A stretch of DNA of 39,829 nt from Candidatus Zixiibacteriota bacterium (lineage in GTDB: Bacteria > Zixibacteria > MSB-5A5 > UM-FILTER-46-8), in contig WJIJ01000022.1 of NCBI GenBank assembly GCA_014730345.1, forward strand, positions 1 to 39,829, read 5' to 3'. The notes beneath the pieces were generated by a model, which was not told where the DNA came from, ran no database searches, and was given only the letters and a program-made list of their open reading frames with translations. A program made the translations under genes and the position numbers. This document shows positions 24,967 to 33,792 of this stretch, in pieces; the first letter of the stretch is position 1; each line of letters opens with the position of its first letter.

Positions 24967-25986
24967 ATGGATTACCAAATGCTTTTTATAATCGGAATGC
25001 CCCGCTCCGGGACCACTATGCTGGAGCGCATTCTCGAATCGCATTCCATGATTATGGGCGGACCTGAACCGCATTTGCTTACTCCATTAGCTCATCTGGG
25101 CTATTTCGATAAAGTGGATAAGGCTCCCTATGACCATATACTTGCCGCCGAATCCCAGAAGCTGTTCGTTTCCAACCTCCCCAATAAGGAGCGGGATTAT
25201 ATCGACGCCTGCAGGTCATACTGCGATGTGCTTTATGGGCGTTTGCTGTCGACGACCGGAAAGAAAATTTACCTGGACAAAACTCCCGCGTACGGTTTGA
25301 TATTGCCGTTTCTCGGAAAAATTTATCCCGATGCCCATTATATTGTTTTAAGCAGACACCCGTTGGCGATATTCTCATCTTTCGCTAACTCTTTCTTCGA
25401 CGGCGATTATCATACCGCCCAAAAATATAATCCGATATTGAACCGCTATATACCGGCTATGGCCGATTTTCTCAGGCAGGATGATGTTCCATACCTGCAT
25501 GTCAAATACGAGGAACTGGTCAAGGATCCGGAGACCTATGTAGGCAAGATTTACGACCATATCGGCATACCCTTCGAGAAGGAAACTATCGACTACGGCA
25601 AAAAACAGCCGTCCCCGGAAGCCCAAAAGGGACTGGGCGATCCCATAGGAGTGAAACAGCATTCCCGGCCGACAACCAAATCCATTAAAAAATGGGTTGG
25701 AGAGCTGGCATCTGATTCCGGAAAACTCAAACTCATGCAGGATGTTATCTCAAAGCTGGACCCTGCCGATTTAGAGACATTTGGCTACCCCGTAGATACC
25801 TTGTGGAAAGCATTGGAAGAAGCTCCCGCCGGTTCGGTGAAACCGCCCAGGAAAAAAGGTTTATCCATATACACGCTTCAGCGAAAAGCGATAGTTAAAC
25901 TTCGTTCCCAGGCCCAAAAAGGCGGCACTTTCCGTAAAATGCTCAATAAAATAAAACTCACCTGCGATGTGCTATTAAGGGAATAA
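24967..25986 (+). CDS. sulfotransferase family protein
   Basis: About 339 aa. Transfers a sulfuryl group from PAPS to an acceptor. The 5'-phosphosulfate loop is IIGMPRSGTTMLERILESH near the N-terminus and the 3'-phosphate motif is IVLSRHPLAIFSSF near residue 120. Sulfotransferase_3-type features include YLHVKYEELVKDPE and, near the C-terminus, the substrate-loop-like KQHSRPTTKSIKKW. I use the ATG at 24967, with GGAG 9 nt upstream; an ATG at 24952 is in frame but has no ribosome site. It starts 45 bp after secF and may be transcribed with it by read-through. The acceptor could be a lipid, glycan or protein tyrosine and cannot be inferred. Confidence 0.88.
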   Translation: MDYQMLFIIGMPRSGTTMLERILESHSMIMGGPEPHLLTPLAHLGYFDKVDKAPYDHILAAESQKLFVSNLPNKERDYIDACRSYCDVLYGRLLSTTGKKIYLDKTPAYGLILPFLGKIYPDAHYIVLSRHPLAIFSSFANSFFDGDYHTAQKYNPILNRYIPAMADFLRQDDVPYLHVKYEELVKDPETYVGKIYDHIGIPFEKETIDYGKKQPSPEAQKGLGDPIGVKQHSRPTTKSIKKWVGELASDSGKLKLMQDVISKLDPADLETFGYPVDTLWKALEEAPAGSVKPPRKKGLSIYTLQRKAIVKLRSQAQKGGTFRKMLNKIKLTCDVLLRE

Positions 25987-26035
25987 CCTCCCTTACACCC
26001 CGTTTAATACATTATGCAATTTTAAAATATATGTA

Positions 26036-26065
26036 TTGTGTCTGTTATTGTAGAAATGATATAAT
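26036..26065 (+). promoter_or_regulatory. candidate extended -10 promoter for the porin gene
   Basis: TATAAT (26060-26065) is preceded by TGA, forming a perfect extended -10 (TGATATAAT). A weak TTGTGT lies about 18 bp upstream. The resulting leader before the porin ATG would be about 115 nt. Confidence 0.4.
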
Positions 26066-26189
26066 GCGTTATATTTTAATGTGTTATACCCCTAAATAAT
26101 TCTTAAGGTTTTTCGCAGTTCTCCGATAATGATATAGAATAATGATTTGCCAGAAATTGAGGCATTTAACCTAAATACGGAGGATTGTT

Positions 26190-27338
26190 ATGAGAACCGG
26201 AAGGCTAATTATCCTTACGGTAGTAGGTCTGCTATTAGTAGCGGCTGTACCATCACTTGCCAAAGACAACTGGTTTGACTATGATGTCTATGGCTATTTC
26301 AAACTCGACGGAGCCAGGGACCAATCGCAAACAAACAATGGCAACTACGTAATGTGGGTGGAAAACGAAGATGACGAGCAGTTCAATATGACTGCCAACC
26401 AGTCCCGAATCGGTTTTAAGGCTTTCAGTGACCATTATGGAAATACTCACATCGGCGGAAATCTTGAAATCGATCTTTATGGAGGCGGAGCGGAAAACAA
26501 ACCTTTACTGTTAATCCGCCACGCTTATCTTTGGGTGAAATCCGGCGGAACAAAGCTTGTCGCGGGTCAAACCTGGGATATAGTATCGCCGTTGAATCCT
26601 TCTACCCTAAACTATTCTGTTCTTTGGGGATGCGGTAATATCGGTTATCGCCGCCCGCAGGTATCTTTGAAACAATCTTTTAACCCCGATAACCCGACTA
26701 ATTTCAATGTTCAGATCGGTATGTCCCGCACTATCGGCGATGAGTTATCAATTACTTTAGCCGATGGCGATGATGATGGACAGGATTCAGGAATCCCGGG
26801 CTTTCAGGGAGGTTTTGAAGTTGCCCATAAGTTCAGATCCGGAGCGGAATTCAGGACCGGCGTTACCGGTATGTGGGAACGCCTGAAATCCGAACTCTCC
26901 GGTAGCGACAATTATGAGAATTACGATGCCTGGGCCGCAAACTACCATATAATCTACAGCGCTCCAAGCAGTTGGGGAATCTCCGCTGAAGCTTATTATG
27001 GTCAGAACCTTAAGCAGTATAACGGCGGTATCCGCAATGAAAGCTCCATTGACGGAGTTACATCATACGGCGGATGGGCTTCCGCCTGGTTTAAAGCAAC
27101 TGAATCCTGGAAACTTGGTACTGGATTCGGTTATGATGACCCGAAAAACGAAGATCTTGGTATAGGCGCCCGTTCCAGAAACCTTTGTGGATATGGAAAC
27201 GTACAGTATTTCATTGTTCCACAGGCGTCTGTCGGATTGGAACTCTCTTACTGGCAGACCCAGTACCAGGGTTCAGGTTCAACAAGTACCGATGTTAATA
27301 ATTTGAGGGTACAATCCTCATTTATGCTGACCTTCTAA
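26190..27338 (+). CDS. outer-membrane beta-barrel porin (DcaP-like)
   Basis: A 382-aa exported protein with a signal peptide at ~1-24 (ending VPSLAK). A chain of alternating aromatic/glycine beta-strands follows and ends in Phe (SSFMLTF), the classic signal for barrel insertion. The start YDVYGYFKLDGARDQSQTN and the region FNMTANQSRIGFKAFSD, GNLEIDLYGG and AGQTWDIVSPLNP resemble DcaP-like trimeric porins. It would let small solutes cross the outer membrane; the solute is unknown. GGAGG precedes the ATG. A strong palindromic terminator follows, so the gene is monocistronic. A set of two lipoproteins comes next under separate control. Confidence 0.87.
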   Translation: MRTGRLIILTVVGLLLVAAVPSLAKDNWFDYDVYGYFKLDGARDQSQTNNGNYVMWVENEDDEQFNMTANQSRIGFKAFSDHYGNTHIGGNLEIDLYGGGAENKPLLLIRHAYLWVKSGGTKLVAGQTWDIVSPLNPSTLNYSVLWGCGNIGYRRPQVSLKQSFNPDNPTNFNVQIGMSRTIGDELSITLADGDDDGQDSGIPGFQGGFEVAHKFRSGAEFRTGVTGMWERLKSELSGSDNYENYDAWAANYHIIYSAPSSWGISAEAYYGQNLKQYNGGIRNESSIDGVTSYGGWASAWFKATESWKLGTGFGYDDPKNEDLGIGARSRNLCGYGNVQYFIVPQASVGLELSYWQTQYQGSGSTSTDVNNLRVQSSFMLTF

Positions 27339-27366
27339 TCGGAAAGTACAGGATTTTCAGTTCCTG

Positions 27367-27395
27367 AATGCGGGGTTTAAACCCCGCATTTTTTA
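27367..27395 (+). terminator. rho-independent terminator after the porin gene
   Basis: A perfect 24-bp palindrome (27367-27390, core GCGGGG/CCCCGC) is followed by a T run. It lies 29 bp after the porin stop. Confidence 0.9.
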
Positions 27396-27517
27396 TTGAA
27401 TTTTTGTAATCAACTGCTGATTTTTTAGACACCAGTTTCCGTTTAAGTTAATGTCAATTCTATAAATACCGATATTTTAATAGAAGCGAAACTATGAAAA
27501 AGTGTCAGGAGGGAATT

Positions 27518-28651
27518 ATGAACAGAAACGACAAAGTAAGAAGGGTTTTAGGTGTTTTTGCAGTACTATCACTGGCATTATTGCTGTCAGTTAGTTGCAG
27601 CGATAACAATAGTTCAACAGATCCCGGCGGTGGAGGCGGCGGTGAAGGGGGAGGCGGCGGCCTCGATGTTACCTTCTCCAGATACACAGCCTTAGTGCAG
27701 GCGATTGCTCCCCCGGTTTATACCGGCGGTGGCGGCAGTTATTACAAACCGCTTGCCCCGGCAGACAGCACCGAGATTGATCCCGACAGTATCTGGTGGC
27801 AGGGAGAATTCGCATTGTTGGGAAAGGTCTTTGGTGAAGATGAGCCGTTTTCGCTTTATCGCAATATCGATGAACTGGATGATCTTGTTGCGCAGTGCGA
27901 AGAGATGCTCGAATATGAAGAAGGTACGTACACTGAATATGAAGACCGTATCGGCGATTCCATAACAATTGTCCTTGAAATAGATACTCTCACTGCCCCA
28001 GTTGCGATTCCTGAACAGTGCCAGGCGGTTTTGGGAAGTGATTCATTGAGTCTCGATTATTACATCGGAGTCGAGATAGATGATTTAGATTTGGTTCAGC
28101 AAACCGCATTTAAAGTAAGCGAGACCGATGAATGGTTTTATACTTTCAATAGCATGCCTCGAATGGAAGAACAAGGCGGTGTTGAATCTTCGTTAAATCT
28201 TGCCTACAGGAATCATCAAACCGACTCGATCGATATTAAGAGTGTCTTTTTTAAATATCAGAATAATATGCAGGACACTATAATGTGGGTCTATCATATT
28301 CAGACAGTAAATACCGATGATTTCAATTACAAAATGAGTTGGTATTCTGATGAGGTGGACGATGGCGATACAACCCGGTTCATTGGAGCCATAATCGGTG
28401 GAGGAGATAAAGACAGCGAATTTGTCTTAAGATACAGACAGTTTGATCCTCCCGATGCCGACGAACCGGATTCATTATGGCAGTCGGATCAAGTCTTCGG
28501 ACCTAATTACTCGGACGAAGGGCAGGATCTTTCTCAGAACTACTTGACCCTTTATCCATTAACGGAAATGTACAAATATGATGATTTTCCGACGGGTTTG
28601 TTGACCAGCCCGATTGACCCCGCCGATGCGATGAGTCCGTGGGGACCGTAA
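27518..28651 (+). CDS. lipoprotein of unknown function, paralogue 1 of a tandem pair
   Basis: A 377-aa protein. I use the ATG at 27518, which has AGGAGGG 5 nt upstream, over an ATG at 27494. A hydrophobic signal ends in SVSCSDN with the probable lipidated Cys27, then a glycine-rich linker (GGGGGG runs, ~36-50). The mature region is acidic and has no recognised enzyme motif. It shares long conserved blocks with the next gene: a Tyr/Thr start DVTFSRYTALVQAIAPPVY, ESSLNLAYRNH, FFKYQNNM, IGGGDKDSEFVLR and a Pro/Trp end PTGLLTSP...PWGP. The family is not recognised. Surface or periplasmic location is inferred. Confidence 0.85.
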   Translation: MNRNDKVRRVLGVFAVLSLALLLSVSCSDNNSSTDPGGGGGGEGGGGGLDVTFSRYTALVQAIAPPVYTGGGGSYYKPLAPADSTEIDPDSIWWQGEFALLGKVFGEDEPFSLYRNIDELDDLVAQCEEMLEYEEGTYTEYEDRIGDSITIVLEIDTLTAPVAIPEQCQAVLGSDSLSLDYYIGVEIDDLDLVQQTAFKVSETDEWFYTFNSMPRMEEQGGVESSLNLAYRNHQTDSIDIKSVFFKYQNNMQDTIMWVYHIQTVNTDDFNYKMSWYSDEVDDGDTTRFIGAIIGGGDKDSEFVLRYRQFDPPDADEPDSLWQSDQVFGPNYSDEGQDLSQNYLTLYPLTEMYKYDDFPTGLLTSPIDPADAMSPWGP

Positions 28652-28678
28652 GTATTTGTAGACAAACTGATTTATTCA

Positions 28679-28709
28679 ATGCCCGCGCTATCATAATGGG
28701 CGCGGGCAT
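28679..28709 (+). terminator. hairpin after lipoprotein paralogue 1
   Basis: ATGCCCGCGC (28679-28688) pairs exactly with GCGCGGGCAT (28700-28709) across an 11-nt loop, 28 bp after the stop. Only a weak, interrupted T run follows, so termination may be partial. Confidence 0.55.
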
Positions 28710-28800
28710 AAATGTATAAAATTTTTGTTATTAGTTGTATTTAGCGGTTAGGGCAAGAACAAACCAACTACATTGTATATCATTCAGCAGGAGGATAGTG

Positions 28801-29913
28801 ATGAAACACAGGAGCTTTTTAATAACGAGGATTTTGGGGGTAATGGTTATATTGTCCTTTATGATTGTCCTGACATCAGGTTGCAGCGACAGCAGTTCAA
28901 CGAATCCCGATGATGGCGACGGTGATGGTAGTGGCGGTATTGATGTTACCTTTACGCGGTACACCCAACTGGTTCAGGAGATTGCCCCTCCGGCATATAC
29001 CAGCGGCGGCGGCCTTCTAAAACCGTACGCACCAGCAGACAGCGTTCCCAATGCGGACAGCATGTGGTGGGCTACCGATTCCCCGATGTTGGAAAAGATT
29101 TTTGGAACTGAAGAACCTACGTCCCTGTATCGCAATATCAACGAATTGGATGAACTCGTGGAACAGTGCGAAATGTTGGCTGATTCGGGTTCCGGTACCT
29201 ACGATGTTTACATGGAAGAGGAAGGTGATACTGTTTCTGTGGAATGCGTGGTGGAATCTTTGACCGCCAAGGTTCCGGTTCCGGAGCAATGCCAACCGGT
29301 TCTGGGAAGAGATTCTCTTGACCTTGATTACTATGTAGGTTGCGAAATCGAAGAATACGACTTATTCCACCATACCGCTTTTAAGGTCACCGCGACTGAA
29401 GAATGGTTCTATACTTACTTTAGTATGCCCAAATTCGGACCTGGAGGAGGCCTTGAATCATCATTGAACCTGGCCTATAGAAACCATGTTACCGATTCTA
29501 TTGATATTAAAGCCGTATTTTTCAAATACCAGAATAATATGGCTGATACCGTGATGTGGGTCTATAATATTCTTACTGTAGACAGCGATAATTTTAAGTA
29601 TAAAATGACTTCTTACAGCGATGAAGAAGGTTACACCAGGTCGCTTGGATGCACAATCGGCGGAGGGGACAAAGATAGTGAATTTGTCCTACGCTTCAGA
29701 TCATATCAGCCACCCGATGCCGCCGAACCTGATTCCAATTGGCAGGCTGACCAGGTTTTCGGTCCCAGCTATTCCGATTTGGGGCAGAACCTCTCCCAAA
29801 ACTACTTGAACGAATATCCCTTGACAGAAATGTACGGATATGATGATCTGCCGACTGGTTTGTTGACCAGCCCGATGGATCCTGCTGACGCTCTTTGCCC
29901 TTGGGGACCGTAA
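28801..29913 (+). CDS. lipoprotein of unknown function, paralogue 2 of a tandem pair
   Basis: A 370-aa protein. I chose the ATG at 28801, with AGGAGG 7 nt upstream; an upstream in-frame ATG at 28735 has no site and would spoil the signal peptide. The signal ends in TSGCSDS with Cys28 as the likely lipidated residue, followed by an Asp/Gly-rich linker (DDGDGDGSGG) where paralogue 1 has pure glycine. The rest aligns with paralogue 1 nearly end to end: VTFTRYTQLVQEIAPPAY, SLYRNINELDELVEQCE, VPEQCQPVLGRDSL, FFKYQNNMADTVMWVY and a PWGP end. Two genes of this size from a recent duplication, kept in tandem, suggest dosage or divergent function. The family is not recognised. Confidence 0.85.
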   Translation: MKHRSFLITRILGVMVILSFMIVLTSGCSDSSSTNPDDGDGDGSGGIDVTFTRYTQLVQEIAPPAYTSGGGLLKPYAPADSVPNADSMWWATDSPMLEKIFGTEEPTSLYRNINELDELVEQCEMLADSGSGTYDVYMEEEGDTVSVECVVESLTAKVPVPEQCQPVLGRDSLDLDYYVGCEIEEYDLFHHTAFKVTATEEWFYTYFSMPKFGPGGGLESSLNLAYRNHVTDSIDIKAVFFKYQNNMADTVMWVYNILTVDSDNFKYKMTSYSDEEGYTRSLGCTIGGGDKDSEFVLRFRSYQPPDAAEPDSNWQADQVFGPSYSDLGQNLSQNYLNEYPLTEMYGYDDLPTGLLTSPMDPADALCPWGP

Positions 29914-29937
29914 AAAGAGAAAAGCTGAATTTCCCGC

Positions 29938-29970
29938 AACCCGCGCCACTTGAATTGGCGCGGGTTTTTT
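29938..29970 (+). terminator. rho-independent terminator after lipoprotein paralogue 2
   Basis: AACCCGCGCC (29938-29947) pairs with GGCGCGGGTT (29957-29966) across a 9-nt loop and runs into a T tract, 24 bp after the stop. Confidence 0.9.
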
Positions 29971-30111
29971 CTTGCTTATAAATATGAAGCAAAAATAAAG
30001 GATTTGGTGATTTTCGGTATTGCTTATTTTAATTAATTTATTATAATAACGGCTTGATTTTGTGAAAATTTTCGCAACCTGATGGTTTTGCTAATATCGA
30101 GGTTTTATGGT

Positions 30112-31422
30112 ATGAACAGCCCAGTTGGAATACGCAGGGAGGATAAAAACGATTTCGAGGCCAGAGTTCCCCTGACTCCCGATGATATGGCCGCGGTAAT
30201 AAAAGAAACCGGCGCGGAGTTCGTGGTTCAACCTTCTGATTTAAGGGTGCTTCCGGATGATTTATATAAACAGGCCGGGGCGCAAATCGCCGAGGACATA
30301 TCCGGTTGCCCATTAGTACTTGCCGTAAAAGAGATCCCCGAAGAATTTTTCCACGAAGGAAATACGTATGTGTTCTTCTCCCATACCATAAAAGGGCAGG
30401 ATTATAACATGCCCATGCTCAGGAAATTAATGGAATTGAAATGTAATCTGATAGATTATGAAAAAATAACTGATGAACAGGGCAGGCGGTTGATTTTCTT
30501 TGGCAGGTATGCCGGATTGGCGGGGATGATTGATACTTTGTGGGCCCTGGGTAAGCGACTTGATGCCGAGAATATTGATAATCCATTTTCGGATATCAAG
30601 GTTACATACCAGTATGGGGGATTGCCCGGGGCGAAGGAAGCGGTCAAACATTTATCCCGGCGAATAAAGAGCGAAGGCATTCCCGATCAAATAGCACCGC
30701 TGGTTACCGGCTTTGCCGGTTACGGTAATGTTTCCCGGGGAGCGCAGGAAATTTATGATATATTGCCGGTAGTGGAGATTGAGCCGGATGAACTGCCATG
30801 GCTGATGGGGCAGGAATACGACTTTAAGCACCAGGTTTTTAAGGTAGTTTTCAAGGAAGAACACATGGTAACTCCTGTTGGCGATTTGGATACGTTCGAA
30901 CTGCTGGATTATTATAACAATCCGGAAAGATACCGCTCGGTTTTCGCGAAATATCTGCCGGAATTGACTGTACTGGTTAATTGTATTTTCTGGGATACAA
31001 TGTATCCCCGGTTGATGACCAAGGAATTCGCTCAGCATTATTACAGCGAACCGGAATCGGCTAAACTGAAAGTTATCGGAGATATCAGCGTGGATATCGA
31101 AGGGGCTGTAGAGCCGACAGTTAAGGCTACTGAACCGGATAATCCTGCCTATATATATGATATATATAAAGATGAAGCTATTGATGCTTTTACCGGGAAC
31201 GGCCCGTTGATAATGGCGGTTGACAACCTTCCATGCGAACTGCCTTTGGAATCAAGCAAAGAGTTCAGCAAGGTTCTAAAGAAATTTGCTCCTGGTATCA
31301 TCAATGCAGATTTTAATAAGTCATTTAATGAATGCGGGTTGCCCGATGAATTGCAGAGGGCCACGGTACTTTATAAAGGGGAATTTACGCCTGATTTTGA
31401 ATATATGAAAAACTTTCTATAA
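30112..31422 (+). CDS. lysine-ketoglutarate reductase (saccharopine dehydrogenase, lysine-forming type; LKR)
   Basis: Condenses lysine with 2-oxoglutarate and NADPH to give saccharopine, the first step of saccharopine-route lysine breakdown. The 436-aa protein follows the N-terminal half of animal AASS closely: VGIRREDKNDFEARVPLTP, EFVVQPSDLRVLPDDLYKQAG, EDISGCPLVLAVKEIP, YVFFSHTIKGQDYNM, LIDYEKITDEQGRRLIFFG, AGMIDTLWALGKRL, FAGYGNVSRGAQEIYD and MAVDNLPCELPLESSKEFS. It is in the alanine dehydrogenase/PNT fold. I use the ATG at 30112 (GAGG 9 nt upstream); an ATG at 30082 is in frame. The saccharopine dehydrogenase half follows immediately as a separate gene, so the pair is a split LKR/SDH. Confidence 0.92.
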   Translation: MNSPVGIRREDKNDFEARVPLTPDDMAAVIKETGAEFVVQPSDLRVLPDDLYKQAGAQIAEDISGCPLVLAVKEIPEEFFHEGNTYVFFSHTIKGQDYNMPMLRKLMELKCNLIDYEKITDEQGRRLIFFGRYAGLAGMIDTLWALGKRLDAENIDNPFSDIKVTYQYGGLPGAKEAVKHLSRRIKSEGIPDQIAPLVTGFAGYGNVSRGAQEIYDILPVVEIEPDELPWLMGQEYDFKHQVFKVVFKEEHMVTPVGDLDTFELLDYYNNPERYRSVFAKYLPELTVLVNCIFWDTMYPRLMTKEFAQHYYSEPESAKLKVIGDISVDIEGAVEPTVKATEPDNPAYIYDIYKDEAIDAFTGNGPLIMAVDNLPCELPLESSKEFSKVLKKFAPGIINADFNKSFNECGLPDELQRATVLYKGEFTPDFEYMKNFL

Positions 31423-31481
31423 TTGCTTCCGATATTTAAGTTAACGATGGTGATCGTGTAACATTGAATAACGCGCTTGAA

Positions 31482-32798
31482 ATGAAAAAAATACTTGTAC
31501 TTGGATCCGGCCTGGTTGCTGAACCTCTTATCCGCTATCTTTTGGAGCAAAGTGATTTTAGGATAACCGTCGCCAGCTTGAACGTGGACGTCGCGGAAAG
31601 AATAATTAACAGGCATCCCAATGGTAAAGCGCTCTATCTTGATATACGCGAACGGGATGAACTGGATAAGCTGGTATCCGAAAATAATATTGTAATCAGC
31701 CTTCTGCCGTTTACTCACCACACTGACATAGCCAGGCTTTGTATAAAAAACAGGCGTAGTATGGTTACCACTTCTTATGTAAGCGAGGCAATAGCGGAGC
31801 TTGATTCCGCCGCCCGTGACGCCGGAGTGGTTTTGCTCAACGAAATGGGGCTGGATCCGGGGATTGACCACATGTCGGCAATGCGTATTATCGACGATGT
31901 ATCCTCGCGCGGCGGGCAAATAGAACATTTTCGCAGTTATTGCGGAGGATTGCCGGCTCCGGAGGCGAATGATAACCCGCTGGGGTACAAATTTTCATGG
32001 AGTCCACGGGGGGTAGTAATGGCCGGCAGGAATGACAGTCATTATTTGGAAGATGGTAAAGAGGTCTTTATTGCCGGCAAAGACCTTTTCAGGAATTGTT
32101 ACATGATAAATATCCCGACAATTGGCAGGCTGGAAGCATATCCCAACCGCAATTCGGTTCCTTATAAAGAAACCTATGGAATCGGCGATGCAAAAACTAT
32201 GTACAGAGGAACATTGCGAAATGTCGGTTGGTGCGAGACGCTCAGGGCAATTGCCGATATGGGCTATCTGGACGAAACAAAGAGATCGAAAATTCCCGGA
32301 AACACTTACGCGGATTTGACGAGATTGCTAATCGGAGCCTCGAATTCAGATTTACGTACTGCCACGGCCGGTTTTCTGGAATTATCACCTGATTCGAAGG
32401 TTATGGAACGGTTGCAGTGGTTGGGGCTTTTTGACAACGAAGTCCTTCCCGAAGAATTTGATAACGCCCTTGATTATCTTACCGCCATTATGAAGAACAA
32501 GATGTATTACAAGGAGAATGAGAGAGACATGATTATCCTTTATCATGATTTCCGGGCCGGCTATCCAGATGGAAGAAAGGAGCATATCAATTCCTCATTG
32601 ATCGCTTTTGGAATCCCCGGCGGCGACACCGCCATGTCCCGTACGGTCAGTTTGCCCGCGGCAATTGGCGCGAAGTATATCCTTGAGGGCAGTATAAAAT
32701 TAACCGGCGTGCGTATCCCGGTATATCCGGAAATTTACATACCTGTTCTTGATGAGTTGGAAAATATGGGTATCAGGTGTAAAGAAAAAATAAATTAG
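31482..32798 (+). CDS. saccharopine dehydrogenase (glutamate-forming; SDH half of LKR/SDH)
   Basis: Oxidises saccharopine to glutamate and aminoadipate semialdehyde with NAD+. The Rossmann start is ILVLGSGLVAEPLIRYLLE. It then has NNIVISLLPFTHHTDIAR, SMVTTSYVSEAIAELDS, LNEMGLDPGIDHMSAMRIID, YCGGLPAPEANDNPLGYKFSWSP, LEAYPNRNSVPYKETYGI and MYRGTLRNVGW, almost the order of the C-terminal half of animal AASS. Length from ATG 31482 is about 438 aa; a TTG at 31464 is an alternative start and neither has a strong ribosome site. The gene lies 59 bp after LKR. The next enzyme of the route, aminoadipate semialdehyde dehydrogenase, is not visible in the window. Confidence 0.93.
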   Translation: MKKILVLGSGLVAEPLIRYLLEQSDFRITVASLNVDVAERIINRHPNGKALYLDIRERDELDKLVSENNIVISLLPFTHHTDIARLCIKNRRSMVTTSYVSEAIAELDSAARDAGVVLLNEMGLDPGIDHMSAMRIIDDVSSRGGQIEHFRSYCGGLPAPEANDNPLGYKFSWSPRGVVMAGRNDSHYLEDGKEVFIAGKDLFRNCYMINIPTIGRLEAYPNRNSVPYKETYGIGDAKTMYRGTLRNVGWCETLRAIADMGYLDETKRSKIPGNTYADLTRLLIGASNSDLRTATAGFLELSPDSKVMERLQWLGLFDNEVLPEEFDNALDYLTAIMKNKMYYKENERDMIILYHDFRAGYPDGRKEHINSSLIAFGIPGGDTAMSRTVSLPAAIGAKYILEGSIKLTGVRIPVYPEIYIPVLDELENMGIRCKEKIN

Positions 32799-32937
32799 CC
32801 ATATCACCATTTCTTATCAAACGGCATAGTAATTGATTTTAGCGTACTTATTCCCTATATTGAATTAACATGAATATATAACTGAAACTCGAGTGTTTAT
32901 ACATTTATAATATCAAATATGATGGTGTTTAAGTTGT

Positions 32938-33609
32938 ATGAGAGCCCTTTACTATAAATTCGCTAACCTCGCGAACCCCAATTCCTTATCCACCCGCCTG
33001 CGAAAAAAGAGATTTCAGCTATTTAGAAGTTTTATTGATGATTTGGAAAAACCGTTCCGTTTGCTGGATGTAGGGGGCGCGGTTATTTTCTGGGAAGCAA
33101 TGGGATTTATAAATGAACCCGGGGTTGATATAACTCTTTTAAACCTGGACCCTTATGAACTGCGCGGTGATTACCCGAATGTTAATACAGTCGTGGGTGA
33201 TGGCCGGGATATGAAGGAATTCGGTGAAAACGAGTTCGACATAGTAACTTCCAATTCGGTAATTGAGCATGTGGGGGATTTCGATAATCAACGCCGTATG
33301 GCAAACGAAATAATGCGCGTGGGCAAACGATACTTCGTTCAGACCCCCAATGTATATTTCCCCGTCGAACCGCACGTTATATTGCCTTTCGCCCAGTTTT
33401 ATCCATTATGGTTTAAGATTTGGCTTGGCAAGAATTTTGACCTTGGTCCGCATAAAAAGACCGAGGATAAACAAGCCATTATGGCATTCATAAATTCTTT
33501 GCGGTTGTTATCTAAAAGGGAGTTAAGGCAAATTTTCCCTGATGCGGAAATTTGGGAGGAAAAGGTCTGGGGGTTGACTAAATCTTTCATAGCCTACGGG
33601 GAGTGCTGA
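32938..33609 (+). CDS. class I SAM-dependent methyltransferase (type 11-like)
   Basis: A 223-aa protein with a SAM-binding Rossmann fold. Motif I is FRLLDVGGAVIFWEAMG with the GG loop, a motif II acidic region is LLNLDPYEL, then VVGDGRDMKEF, and motif post-II/III is FDIVTSNSVIEHVGDFDNQRRM. The start is ATG at 32938 in an AT-rich leader without a clear ribosome site. C-terminal residues (RELRQIFPDAEIWEEKVWGLTKSFI) resemble methyltransferases acting in glycan or lipid pathways. The substrate is not deducible. It lies 139 bp after saccharopine dehydrogenase and 183 bp before the EF-G paralogue and may be independent of both. Confidence 0.85.
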   Translation: MRALYYKFANLANPNSLSTRLRKKRFQLFRSFIDDLEKPFRLLDVGGAVIFWEAMGFINEPGVDITLLNLDPYELRGDYPNVNTVVGDGRDMKEFGENEFDIVTSNSVIEHVGDFDNQRRMANEIMRVGKRYFVQTPNVYFPVEPHVILPFAQFYPLWFKIWLGKNFDLGPHKKTEDKQAIMAFINSLRLLSKRELRQIFPDAEIWEEKVWGLTKSFIAYGEC

Positions 33610-33716
33610 TTTCGTTGTAATAAATGCTGGATTATACGGGGCGGCAATGGTTTAGCTCCGATTTATCGTATATCAAGATTAAACCGTGTATTTATACTTC
33701 AATAGCATAGTTTTTG

Positions 33717-33743
33717 TTGACATCGAGGGGAATGTTTTATAAC
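33717..33743 (+). promoter_or_regulatory. candidate promoter upstream of the EF-G paralogue
   Basis: TTGACA (33717-33722) and TATAAC (33738-33743) are 15 bp apart, shorter than the 16-18 bp optimum. The leader to the TTG start is about 45 nt. Confidence 0.4.
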
Positions 33744-33792
33744 TTATAAGTTTTAGTAATAATATGGAACAACAGGTTAGGAGGATTTTTCG

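Noticed and set aside
31371-31928. 185-aa open frame antisense to saccharopine dehydrogenase
   Set aside because: It lies wholly opposite two well-supported genes, has no ribosome site, and its composition is that of a shadow frame.
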